NCBI GenBank assembly: GCA_016212855.1
Contig: JACRDP010000021.1
Span: forward strand, 1 to 40,806
Direction of reading: 5' to 3'
Origin: Elusimicrobiota bacterium
GTDB taxonomy: Bacteria; Elusimicrobiota; Elusimicrobia; UBA1565; UBA9628
DNA: 40,806 nt
Shown here: positions 8,461 through 14,963 of the stretch, piece by piece
Layout of the letters: every line of letters begins with the position of its first letter
How positions within the stretch are numbered: the first letter of the stretch is position 1
Notes under the pieces: model-generated
Database searches by the model: none
Told to the model about the DNA's origin: nothing
The model's input: only the letters and a program-made list of their open reading frames with translations
Translations under genes and position numbers: made by a program

Positions 8461-10037
8461 ACGCGGACACCGGCGGCTACCTGCTCCGCGCAGTCCAGCT
8501 GTACGCCTGGGCCGTCTTCCTCGCCGCCTGGGCGCAGATGGGCTGGGTGGACTGGAAAGAGCAAAAGATCCGCAACAACTTTCTTTTTTTCTGGCTGAAA
8601 TTCGTCGCGGCGGGCTACCTCGTCCTTTTCGTACAGTCCGCTCTCGGTTCGTTCGGCTACCTCAAGGTCTTCATCGTGCGCGACTATTACTCCGCGCTCC
8701 TCCTGCACGCGTCCGTCTCGATGACCGCCGCCTACGCGCTGTGGTGGCTGCGCATCTGGCCCGCGGGCGACGTGAAGCTCTTCGTCCTCCTCTCCCTCTG
8801 CTATCCGTTGATGCGCATCCCGGGCTCGTTCCGCTCCGGTCTGCTGTTCCTGGAAGTCCTCATCAACGTCTTCGTGCCCGCCGCGGCGTTTCTCTTCCTG
8901 ACGGCGGGAGAATATCTGTGGCGCACGCGCTTCGATCCGTACCGGGCTCAGCTCACCGCGTTCGCGCGGACTTATTACCGCGATTTCCGCCTGCCGGAGC
9001 TGTCCTTGGCCTCCTTCGCGCCCAGCCCGAACTTCGATCCGCGCGCCTCCTTCGCGGCCGCTTCCTCCGCCGTGCGCGTGCGCGGCGCGTGGTTCTGGCA
9101 GGCGCTCGTGAAAGAACTCGGAGACGGCCTCAAAGCTTATCGCGCCGAACCTTGGCGCCTGCTCGTCGACGCGTTGACCTGGCTGTCGATGATGGCCATC
9201 ATGTCCATGATTTCATACGCTCTCAACGACATCATCACCTCGAACGTGCTCAAGACCCTCGTGTGCTTCGCCTTGATGTTCACCTGGAGCCGCTTCTGCC
9301 AGTTCATCGGCACGGGGCGCGCTTTGGCCCTCGCCTTCGTCGTCTGCGGGATCCTTCTCTGGCGCCATCCGCACGTGAACTTCCCCGCGCTCGCCGTGAT
9401 CTTCGGGCACATCACTGTGTTCAGCTTGTTTATTTTCATCGGCGTCCAACTCGCGTTCAAGATCATCGGCGGCCAGACGGGCTACATGCTTTTCCCGTTT
9501 CTCATGCTGTTCTTCGGGCTGCTCCCGTTCCGGCGGATTTTCAGCGCGCTGTGGGCGGGGCTCGCGGCCCTCGTCGGAGCGATCGGCGCGATGGCCCCGA
9601 CGGCCTTACCCCGGATCGCCTTGCCGGCGTTCCCCGGCCTGCCGGCGCCCTCGTGGCTGGCCTCGGCCGATCTTCCCGGACTGGCGGTGTGGGCGGTGAT
9701 GGGGTTGTTCTTCGGGCTCGCGCTCGTCTTCGTCAAAATCTGGGACGCCGAATCCTACAAGACCGTCCCGATCGCGCACATCGAGAAGTTCATGACGCTC
9801 GGTCCTTCGCTGGTCGCGCGCATCGAGGCCGACGAGGACTTCCGCGACGAACACTTCTCCGCCTTCTACGCCGACGGTCTCACCGGCGAACAAGCCGAAG
9901 CGTTGCGTGAGTGGTGCGCGAACGAGGGACTGGAGACGGTGCCGTTGGCGCCGACGATCTCCTTCGCCAACTGGATTTTCCTCGGTTATTTCCTGACCCG
10001 GCTGCTCGAGGGTCACGTGTTGAGGTTCCTCTATTAG
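8457..10037 (+). CDS. A24 prepilin-peptidase-like membrane protein with large extra membrane domain
   Basis: 526 residues. The N-terminal 150 residues resemble A24 aspartic peptidases (prepilin peptidase/CpaA/TadV type). One acidic residue sits in VDWKEQKIRN (D32, where the family has D...IPN) and a second in WPAGDVKLF (D105, the GxGD-K motif with its first Gly replaced). The usual cytoplasmic zinc/methylase loop is absent. Unlike that family, the protein continues with a charged loop (about 155-235), a second block of membrane helices (about 235-430) and a soluble tail with conserved-looking text (KFMTLGPSLVARIEADEDF) before a last hydrophobic segment. The start overlaps the SGNH gene (ATGA) and the stop is 4 nt before the HExxH gene, so it is part of that operon. 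A membrane peptidase acting on a modified peptide or pseudopilin is plausible. Confidence 0.65.
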   Translation: MNADTGGYLLRAVQLYAWAVFLAAWAQMGWVDWKEQKIRNNFLFFWLKFVAAGYLVLFVQSALGSFGYLKVFIVRDYYSALLLHASVSMTAAYALWWLRIWPAGDVKLFVLLSLCYPLMRIPGSFRSGLLFLEVLINVFVPAAAFLFLTAGEYLWRTRFDPYRAQLTAFARTYYRDFRLPELSLASFAPSPNFDPRASFAAASSAVRVRGAWFWQALVKELGDGLKAYRAEPWRLLVDALTWLSMMAIMSMISYALNDIITSNVLKTLVCFALMFTWSRFCQFIGTGRALALAFVVCGILLWRHPHVNFPALAVIFGHITVFSLFIFIGVQLAFKIIGGQTGYMLFPFLMLFFGLLPFRRIFSALWAGLAALVGAIGAMAPTALPRIALPAFPGLPAPSWLASADLPGLAVWAVMGLFFGLALVFVKIWDAESYKTVPIAHIEKFMTLGPSLVARIEADEDFRDEHFSAFYADGLTGEQAEALREWCANEGLETVPLAPTISFANWIFLGYFLTRLLEGHVLRFLY

Positions 10038-10041
10038 AAAC

Positions 10042-11364
10042 ATGACTCTGGATGAGCGCCGATGGATCTACGGCGGCGGCCTGAGCTCCGAGTGGGCCTG
10101 GGTCGTGCGCCGCCGCCGGGAGCTGGCGTTGGCCCAGCTGGCCAGGATCGAGAAAGACTATCTCAAGACCGCGCCCGCCGGCGTGAAAGCGCGGCGCTAC
10201 GCGGCGGGCCTGCGCTATTTCCTGAAAACCGGCGGACCGCAGCGTGATCGCCTCGCGGTGCACCCGTGCTTCGACTACTGGCTCGACATGCACGCGCGCC
10301 ATTTCGCGATGCCGGTGCAGGATGCGGACTGGCATCTCCAGTTCGGCCTCTTCCAGAGCTTCCCGGCGGCGCTGGCGTTCGCCCGGGGCGACCGCCTCGA
10401 GCTCGACGCGACCGCCGACCCCGACGGGCGCTTCTTCCTGTACGGCACGCCCAAGTTCCTGACCGCCGAGCCGCAGGCCCCGCTCAAGCTCAAGATCGCG
10501 GGGGGCAAGATCGCCGGCGTAAAGCTCGAGTCTTTGGTCGAAGCCGTGCCCGGCATCGTCGCCGACGACCGCGGCTGGCTCATGGTCCACGGCGTGACCA
10601 TGCACGGCCTGATCGCTCTGGCTCAGCCCGAGCGCGAGCGCTTCGCCGCGGTGCTGAAGCAGGCGTTCACCGACTTATCGACGCGCGATCCCGGCCTGCA
10701 CGCCGAGATGACCGACATGCTCTTTTCGCTCGTGCCGCTCAAGAACCCGGTCGAGCACGGCAGCGTCAGCTCCTCGTACGTGAACATGCGCGGTCTGATC
10801 GCCCTCTCGCACGCCGAGGACCCCGTCCTTCAGGCCGAGACCTTGATCCACGAGTTCTGCCATCAGAAGATGAACCAGCTGCTGGTCGTGGACCCGGTCC
10901 TGCTCCCGGGCCAGAGCGGTCAGGTCTTCTACTCGCCCTGGCGCGCCGACGCGCGGCGCCTGCGCGGCCTGATGCTCGGCGCGCACGCCTTCCTTAATGT
11001 GGCGCGCTACCTGGCGACCTCGCTCTCGCGCGAGACCTATCCCGAGGCCCAGCACATCGAGCTGATGGTCAACGTCGCCCTGCGCATCAACCAGGTCGAC
11101 ACGGCGCTCGAAGCGCTCACCGGGTATGGCTCGTTTACCGAATTCGGCCGCAGGTTCGTCATGGGCATGTGGAGCGAGCTCGAGCTTCTGCGCCACTCGG
11201 TCCTTTGGTTCCCGCCGGCCCTGCTCGCCGAGCAGGCCGTCGCGGCCGCCGAGCACCGCAAGAAGTACGCGCTCGGCGACACCGGCTTCCATAAATCCGC
11301 GGAGCATGTGGACAAGGTTCGGCGCGCGGCGTTTCTGGCCCCGAAGGAAGAGGAGCCCAAATGA
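10042..11364 (+). CDS. HExxH-motif protein, putative alpha-ketoglutarate-type peptide beta-hydroxylase
   Basis: 440 residues, no signal peptide, cytoplasmic. The core is TLIHEFCHQKMNQ (H270-E271-x-x-H274), followed about 30 residues later by FYSPWRADARRLRGLMLGAHAFLNVARYL. HExxH plus 'YSPWR-x-D-x-R-x-x-x-G-x-x-x-x-x-HAF' is the signature of the HEXXH-domain family (TIGR04267) found beside RiPP and radical-SAM maturases, members of which have been described as iron/alpha-ketoglutarate-dependent peptide hydroxylases rather than proteases. The start lies 4 nt after the A24-like gene and the stop overlaps the next gene by ATGA. The context suggests modification of a peptide or protein made elsewhere; no clear precursor is in the window. 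Family call is firm; chemistry is inferred from the family. Confidence 0.75.
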   Translation: MTLDERRWIYGGGLSSEWAWVVRRRRELALAQLARIEKDYLKTAPAGVKARRYAAGLRYFLKTGGPQRDRLAVHPCFDYWLDMHARHFAMPVQDADWHLQFGLFQSFPAALAFARGDRLELDATADPDGRFFLYGTPKFLTAEPQAPLKLKIAGGKIAGVKLESLVEAVPGIVADDRGWLMVHGVTMHGLIALAQPERERFAAVLKQAFTDLSTRDPGLHAEMTDMLFSLVPLKNPVEHGSVSSSYVNMRGLIALSHAEDPVLQAETLIHEFCHQKMNQLLVVDPVLLPGQSGQVFYSPWRADARRLRGLMLGAHAFLNVARYLATSLSRETYPEAQHIELMVNVALRINQVDTALEALTGYGSFTEFGRRFVMGMWSELELLRHSVLWFPPALLAEQAVAAAEHRKKYALGDTGFHKSAEHVDKVRRAAFLAPKEEEPK

Positions 11365-12044
11365 ACGTCAAGGAACGCGTCGAGTGGGCGAAGGCGCTGA
11401 AAGCCTGCTTCCCGGGACTGCTCACCGACGCCCTGGCCTCCGCGGCCGAGGCCGTCGATGGGCCGGGCCATTGGGAGGTGTCGGTGCGCGGCGGCGCTTT
11501 GACCTCGGCCGGGCTGCGGTTTTACGGCACGGGCGATTACGTTTCGTGGAGAAAGGCGGCTTCGAAGGCTTTCGTGCTCGGCAACTCCGGGCCCGACGCG
11601 CCCGTGGCGGGCTTCCCGTGGCTGACGGCATCCTGGGACCTGCAAACGGGGCAGTGGAGCGCGGTCCGTCTTTGCGGCGCGGAAGCCGGAGCCAAACTCA
11701 AGAGCGGCCAGGCCTCGGCTTGGGATTTCTCGCAAAGCGCTAAGATTCCGCGCAGGCGCCTGCTCAAGCCGGCTCCTTTCAAGGCGGGCGCTTTCGGCGA
11801 GCCCGCGCTCGACGGCGCCCTCGCTGATTTTTCCGCCTTGTGCCCGGTCTCCACCTTGTCGCTCGAGGATACAGGCTGGTCCCTGCGTCTCGCGAACGCC
11901 CCGCGCTGGCCTCTTTTCGCGCGCTGCGACATCGCGGCCGCCTTCACGCCGCTCTCCTCCCAGCTCGCCTTATTCCTGCTCGACCGCCGCGTGACCGAGC
12001 TCTCGTTCGACGGGGAGGCCCTGTGGGCTCACTGCGCCGGGTGA
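11361..12044 (+). CDS. Orphan protein in the HExxH/QueC-like operon
   Basis: 227 residues, soluble, no signal peptide. I do not recognise a family. Visible features are a helical N-terminus (NVKERVEWAKALKACFPGLL), a beta-rich middle with several Trp (GHWEVSVRGG, WLTASWDLQTGQW) and five Cys spread along the chain without metal-site spacing. Start and stop overlap both neighbours (ATGA upstream, GTGA downstream), so the three products are probably made in fixed ratio. An accessory or substrate-recognition subunit for the HExxH enzyme or the QueC-like enzyme is the simplest guess from position only. Confidence 0.65.
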   Translation: MNVKERVEWAKALKACFPGLLTDALASAAEAVDGPGHWEVSVRGGALTSAGLRFYGTGDYVSWRKAASKAFVLGNSGPDAPVAGFPWLTASWDLQTGQWSAVRLCGAEAGAKLKSGQASAWDFSQSAKIPRRRLLKPAPFKAGAFGEPALDGALADFSALCPVSTLSLEDTGWSLRLANAPRWPLFARCDIAAAFTPLSSQLALFLLDRRVTELSFDGEALWAHCAG

Positions 12045-12667
12045 AAAGGGTCTGCGTGCTCGCCAGCGGAGGCTTCGACAGCTCCGCGCTCATCGCCGAC
12101 TATCTCGACCGGGGCTTCGAGGTCCACCCGTTCTTCGCGCGCTCCGGCTTTTACTGGGAGAAGGCGGAACTGCACTGGCTCAAGCGTTTCCTGCGCGCGC
12201 TGAAGGGCCGTCGCCTCAAGCCGCTCACCGTCGCCGACGTACCGATGAATTGGATCATGGGCGATCATTGGAGCATGACGGGTCGGAAAGTGCCGTCGTC
12301 ACGGGCGGCGTGGGACTCGGTGTATTTGCCCGGACGAAACCTATTGCTGCTCGGGCAGGCGGGCGTTTACGCCGCCACGCACGGCGTCGGCGTCGTCGCT
12401 CTCGGCGTGCTGAAGGGCAATCCCTTCGCCGACTCGAGTCCAAAGTTCCTGAAGGACATGCAGTCCGCGATCAACGACGCGCTGCGCTCGCGGTTGAGCG
12501 TCGAGGCGCCCTATACGCGTTTAAGCAAGGCGCAAGTCTCAAAACGGATGGGCCAGCTTCAGACGCGCTTTCCGCTCGAGCTGACTTTCTCCTGCCTGCA
12601 TCCGCGCGGTCTCAAGCCCTGCGGGCGCTGCAGCAAGTGCGGCGAGACGCGTACGAAGCTGCGCTGA
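12041..12667 (+). CDS. QueC-like ATP-dependent enzyme (7-cyano-7-deazaguanine synthase family)
   Basis: 208 residues from GTG 12041, which overlaps the previous stop (GTGA). The N-terminal PP-loop SGGFDSS (9-15) binds ATP. YLPGRNLLLL in the middle matches the QueC 'PGRN' motif. The C-terminal zinc site is C185-x8-C194-x2-C197-x2-C200 (in FSCLHPRG and PCGRCSKCGE), as in QueC. The usual 'PDCRPEF' block is replaced by FADSSPKFL, so the substrate pocket is altered. No queD, queE, queF or folE is nearby. QueC-like proteins outside tRNA metabolism occur in DNA-modification and defence loci (for example QatC, and the type IV CBASS enzyme that modifies protein N-termini). Linkage to an HExxH hydroxylase suggests a protein- or peptide-modifying role here. 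Ordinary queuosine biosynthesis remains possible. Confidence 0.8.
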   Translation: MKRVCVLASGGFDSSALIADYLDRGFEVHPFFARSGFYWEKAELHWLKRFLRALKGRRLKPLTVADVPMNWIMGDHWSMTGRKVPSSRAAWDSVYLPGRNLLLLGQAGVYAATHGVGVVALGVLKGNPFADSSPKFLKDMQSAINDALRSRLSVEAPYTRLSKAQVSKRMGQLQTRFPLELTFSCLHPRGLKPCGRCSKCGETRTKLR

Positions 12668-12719
12668 CTGTTTTCAGATAGAAACGAGCATGGACAGCAG
12701 CCGCCGCCCGATCCCCGCG

Positions 12720-12779
12720 TTATCCGCAAGAGGGTCTTTTAGTGTTGTCGACAACACTCATTCGTGAGTCGGTGGATAA
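12720..12779. repeat. Nested dyad with TTATCC outer arms (site B), terminator-like
   Basis: Outer arms TTATCCGC (12720-12727) and GTGGATAA (12772-12779), one mismatch, are exactly symmetric about an 18-bp perfect palindrome AGTGTTGTCGACAACACT (12741-12758). A second small hairpin, ACTCA-TTCG-TGAGT (12756-12769), overlaps its right side. It lies between the convergent QueC-like and fabD ends and has the same architecture as 3001-3038. Confidence 0.7.
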
Positions 12780-12788
12780 TGTGAATAT

Positions 12789-13712
12789 CTAGAGCGCGAG
12801 TTCGGCTGTCGTCACGGGCACGCCCTTGTACGTCCCGGCCTCGAGCTGATCGGAGAGCCAGGTCACCGGCTGGGGCTTGAAGGACGTCTCGACGAAGGTC
12901 CGGCACCCGGCCGTGTATGCCGCGCGCACCGCGTTGAGATGCCGTTCGCAAGCGATGGTCTGACCGGCCAGCAGCTCACGGATGCGGCCCGGATCCGTCT
13001 CGGCCTGACCCGACGTGCCCATGAAGACGGGAACCTTCGGGGCCTTGATGTCGAGCGTGCCCACGATGACGGTCAGAATCTTGCGCGCGGGCTCGAAGGC
13101 GGCGGTGTGGTAGGGCCCCTCGACCTTGAGGAGCTTGACCTTCACGGGCCAGTCCTCGGCGCGCGCCTTCTCGGCGTAGGCCTCGAGCGCGGCGACGGTT
13201 CCGCCGATGGTGCCCTTGCCGATCGTGTTCCACAGTGCGACGGAGACGCCGTGGACTTCCTTCACGGACTCGACGACGTCGTTGAAGTCGTCTGTGGCGA
13301 CGGCGGCGAGGCCCATCGGCTCGGAGAACTCCTTGCAGCAATTGGAGAAAGTCTCCGCGCGCGCGGCGATGAAGATGCCGCTGTCCTCGACGCTGAGCGC
13401 CTCGGCGGCGACGAGCGCCGCGACGACGCCCATCGAATGGCCGATCGCGCCGTTGAGCTCGAGGCCGGGATGCGCGGCTTTATACGTGAGCCAGTGCGCG
13501 ACGTGGCTGGCGTGGATCGCGCGCTGGGCGTTGAAAGTGAGCGCCAACTCGGCCTCGGGCATGGTCGTGAGCAAGGTCTCGAGATCGCCTCCCAAGGACG
13601 GCTTGAGCCTCTCGATGACGGAGCGGGCGACGGGATTTTTGAGGAGCTCGATCCCCATGCCCGACTCCTGGACGGACTGGCCGGCGAACATCGCGCAGAC
13701 TTTTTCGCTCAC
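12789..13712 (-). CDS. fabD: Malonyl-CoA:ACP transacylase (FabD-like)
   Basis: 307 residues; loads malonyl units onto the carrier protein. It has the FabD opening MFAGQSVQESGMG (FPGQGSQ-like but altered), the nucleophile elbow GHSMG (S93), the acyl-binding Arg (R118 in AARAE) and the catalytic His in GPYHTAAF (H202). The length matches the family. It starts at GTG 13712, overlapping by GTGA the TGA that would end the full-length aminotransferase reading frame (13709-13711). That overlap implies the aminotransferase was once translated to that point. It is the last gene of the 11.5-kb fatty-acid/polyketide operon. The non-consensus FAGQS opening suggests a diverged, dedicated enzyme. Confidence 0.85.
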   Translation of the reverse strand: MSEKVCAMFAGQSVQESGMGIELLKNPVARSVIERLKPSLGGDLETLLTTMPEAELALTFNAQRAIHASHVAHWLTYKAAHPGLELNGAIGHSMGVVAALVAAEALSVEDSGIFIAARAETFSNCCKEFSEPMGLAAVATDDFNDVVESVKEVHGVSVALWNTIGKGTIGGTVAALEAYAEKARAEDWPVKVKLLKVEGPYHTAAFEPARKILTVIVGTLDIKAPKVPVFMGTSGQAETDPGRIRELLAGQTIACERHLNAVRAAYTAGCRTFVETSFKPQPVTWLSDQLEAGTYKGVPVTTAELAL

Positions 13713-13861
13713 AGCAGGCTCCGAAGACGCTCGAGTCCGGCGCGGACGGTCTTTTCCGAGGGGCCGAAGGAGAAGCGCACGTGCGAGCGGAAGCGCGAGG
13801 AGCGCCCCGCGCGGCGCTTGCCGGGGTTCACGTCGAAGAATTCGCCGGGGACCACGATGAC
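13709..13861 (-). pseudogene. In-frame C-terminal continuation of the aminotransferase, after a TAG stop
   Basis: Directly after TAG (13862-13864) the same frame continues for 50 codons to TGA 13709-13711. The text contains VIVVPGEFFDVNPGKRR and then SHVRFSFGPSEKT. These are the conserved C-terminal motifs of class I/II aminotransferases, including the Arg (HVRFSFG) that normally binds the substrate carboxylate. The segment therefore belongs to the upstream gene. It is untranslated unless the amber codon is read through. Confidence 0.8.
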
Positions 13862-14947
13862 CTAGGCCTCGAGGGCCTTCTTGAAGAAGCCCATGCCCGT
13901 GTTGAGGGGCCGGGGGAGGCGTTCCACCGAGCCCCAGCAGTAGAAGGTCCCGTCGCCGGGTCCGTCGAGGATGACATCCATTTTGGTGAGCTCGGCGCGC
14001 ATTAGGTCGCGCTTGGCTCGAAACGCCGCCTGCAACGAAGCGGCCTCCGCCGCGGCGTTCTTTTCGGTGACGAGCTCGGCCGCCGCGCGCTGGAGGGGGC
14101 GCGAGCCGCCGCCGTCTAAGAATGAACCCGCCGACGAGACGGCGTCGATCACGGCCTTCGGGCCCACGATCCAGCTCACGCGCCAGCCCGGGTAGCGCCA
14201 GTTCTTGGTGAGACCGTCGAGGAGGATGACGGGGTCCTTGTCCACGTCCTCGACGTAGCGCGCGGCGCTGACGGGAGAGCCGTCGCCGTTCCAGACGTAG
14301 TGCGAGTAGAACTCGTCGAAGATGACGGCGCAGTCGAGCTTGCGCGCGGTCTCGACCCAGCGCTCGAGCTCGGTCCCGGCGATGACCTTGCCGGTCGGAT
14401 TAGAAGGGTTGGAGAGCAGCAGGGCTCCGAGTCCGCGGCCGGCGATTTCCTTGCGCAGGGCCTCGACGGAGAAGGAGTAGGAGGTCTCCGGCTCGAGGAG
14501 GATCGGAATCGAGGCAAAGGAGTGGAAGATGTCGAGCAGCTCTTCGTAGGCCGTGTAGTCGGGCAGGAAATGGCCGAGGTTGACGGGGCCCAGCGCCGCC
14601 ACGACGCGGGTGAGCGCCGCGCGGCCGCCGCCGGCGATCGAGACGTTCTCGGCGGTGTACTGGCTCTTGAGACCTTTGCGGTAGCGGGCGTTGTACAGCG
14701 CCGCGACGGCGGAGCGCAGCTCCATGAGCCCGGCGACGGGCGCGTATTCCTGGTCCGCGGGATCGATGGCCACCGCGCCGCGGCGCGCGGGTCCGCCCGG
14801 AAGCGGGCCGGTCTCGGGCATGCCCTGGCCGAGGTTGGACCAGGACGAGTCCGTCGCCTTATAGCCGAGCTTCGCGGCCTCGGCCATGACGAAAATCACG
14901 CCCGTGCGCGGGACCGTGCGGAACGACGCAGGGGGCGTCTCGCTCAT
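13862..14947 (-). CDS. PLP-dependent class I/II aminotransferase, interrupted by in-frame TAG
   Basis: 361 residues before the stop; with the continuation to 13709 it would be 412, the usual family length. Fold-type I landmarks are present: the LSNPSNPTGK motif (N183), IFDEFY (D211 to the PLP ring N, Y214), catalytic Lys in LDGLTKNWRYPGWR (K248) and the phosphate-binding Arg (R256). The missing part contains the conserved PGEFF and HVRFSFG segments, so the truncated enzyme should be impaired. It lies between the membrane/TPR gene (16-nt gap) and fabD in the FAS-like operon. It could put an amino group on the operon's product or supply an amino-acid substrate; the substrate cannot be told. TAG serves as a normal stop elsewhere in the window, so the cause is a nonsense mutation, suppression or a sequence error. 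Confidence 0.8.
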   Translation of the reverse strand: MSETPPASFRTVPRTGVIFVMAEAAKLGYKATDSSWSNLGQGMPETGPLPGGPARRGAVAIDPADQEYAPVAGLMELRSAVAALYNARYRKGLKSQYTAENVSIAGGGRAALTRVVAALGPVNLGHFLPDYTAYEELLDIFHSFASIPILLEPETSYSFSVEALRKEIAGRGLGALLLSNPSNPTGKVIAGTELERWVETARKLDCAVIFDEFYSHYVWNGDGSPVSAARYVEDVDKDPVILLDGLTKNWRYPGWRVSWIVGPKAVIDAVSSAGSFLDGGGSRPLQRAAAELVTEKNAAAEAASLQAAFRAKRDLMRAELTKMDVILDGPGDGTFYCWGSVERLPRPLNTGMGFFKKALEA

Positions 14948-14963
14948 GACGGACCCATGATAC

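Noticed and set aside
13862..13864. TAG reassigned to an amino acid in this genome
   Set aside because: TAG ends other genes normally here (for example those ending at 308, 3053 and 10037), so global reassignment is unlikely. Local suppression cannot be excluded.
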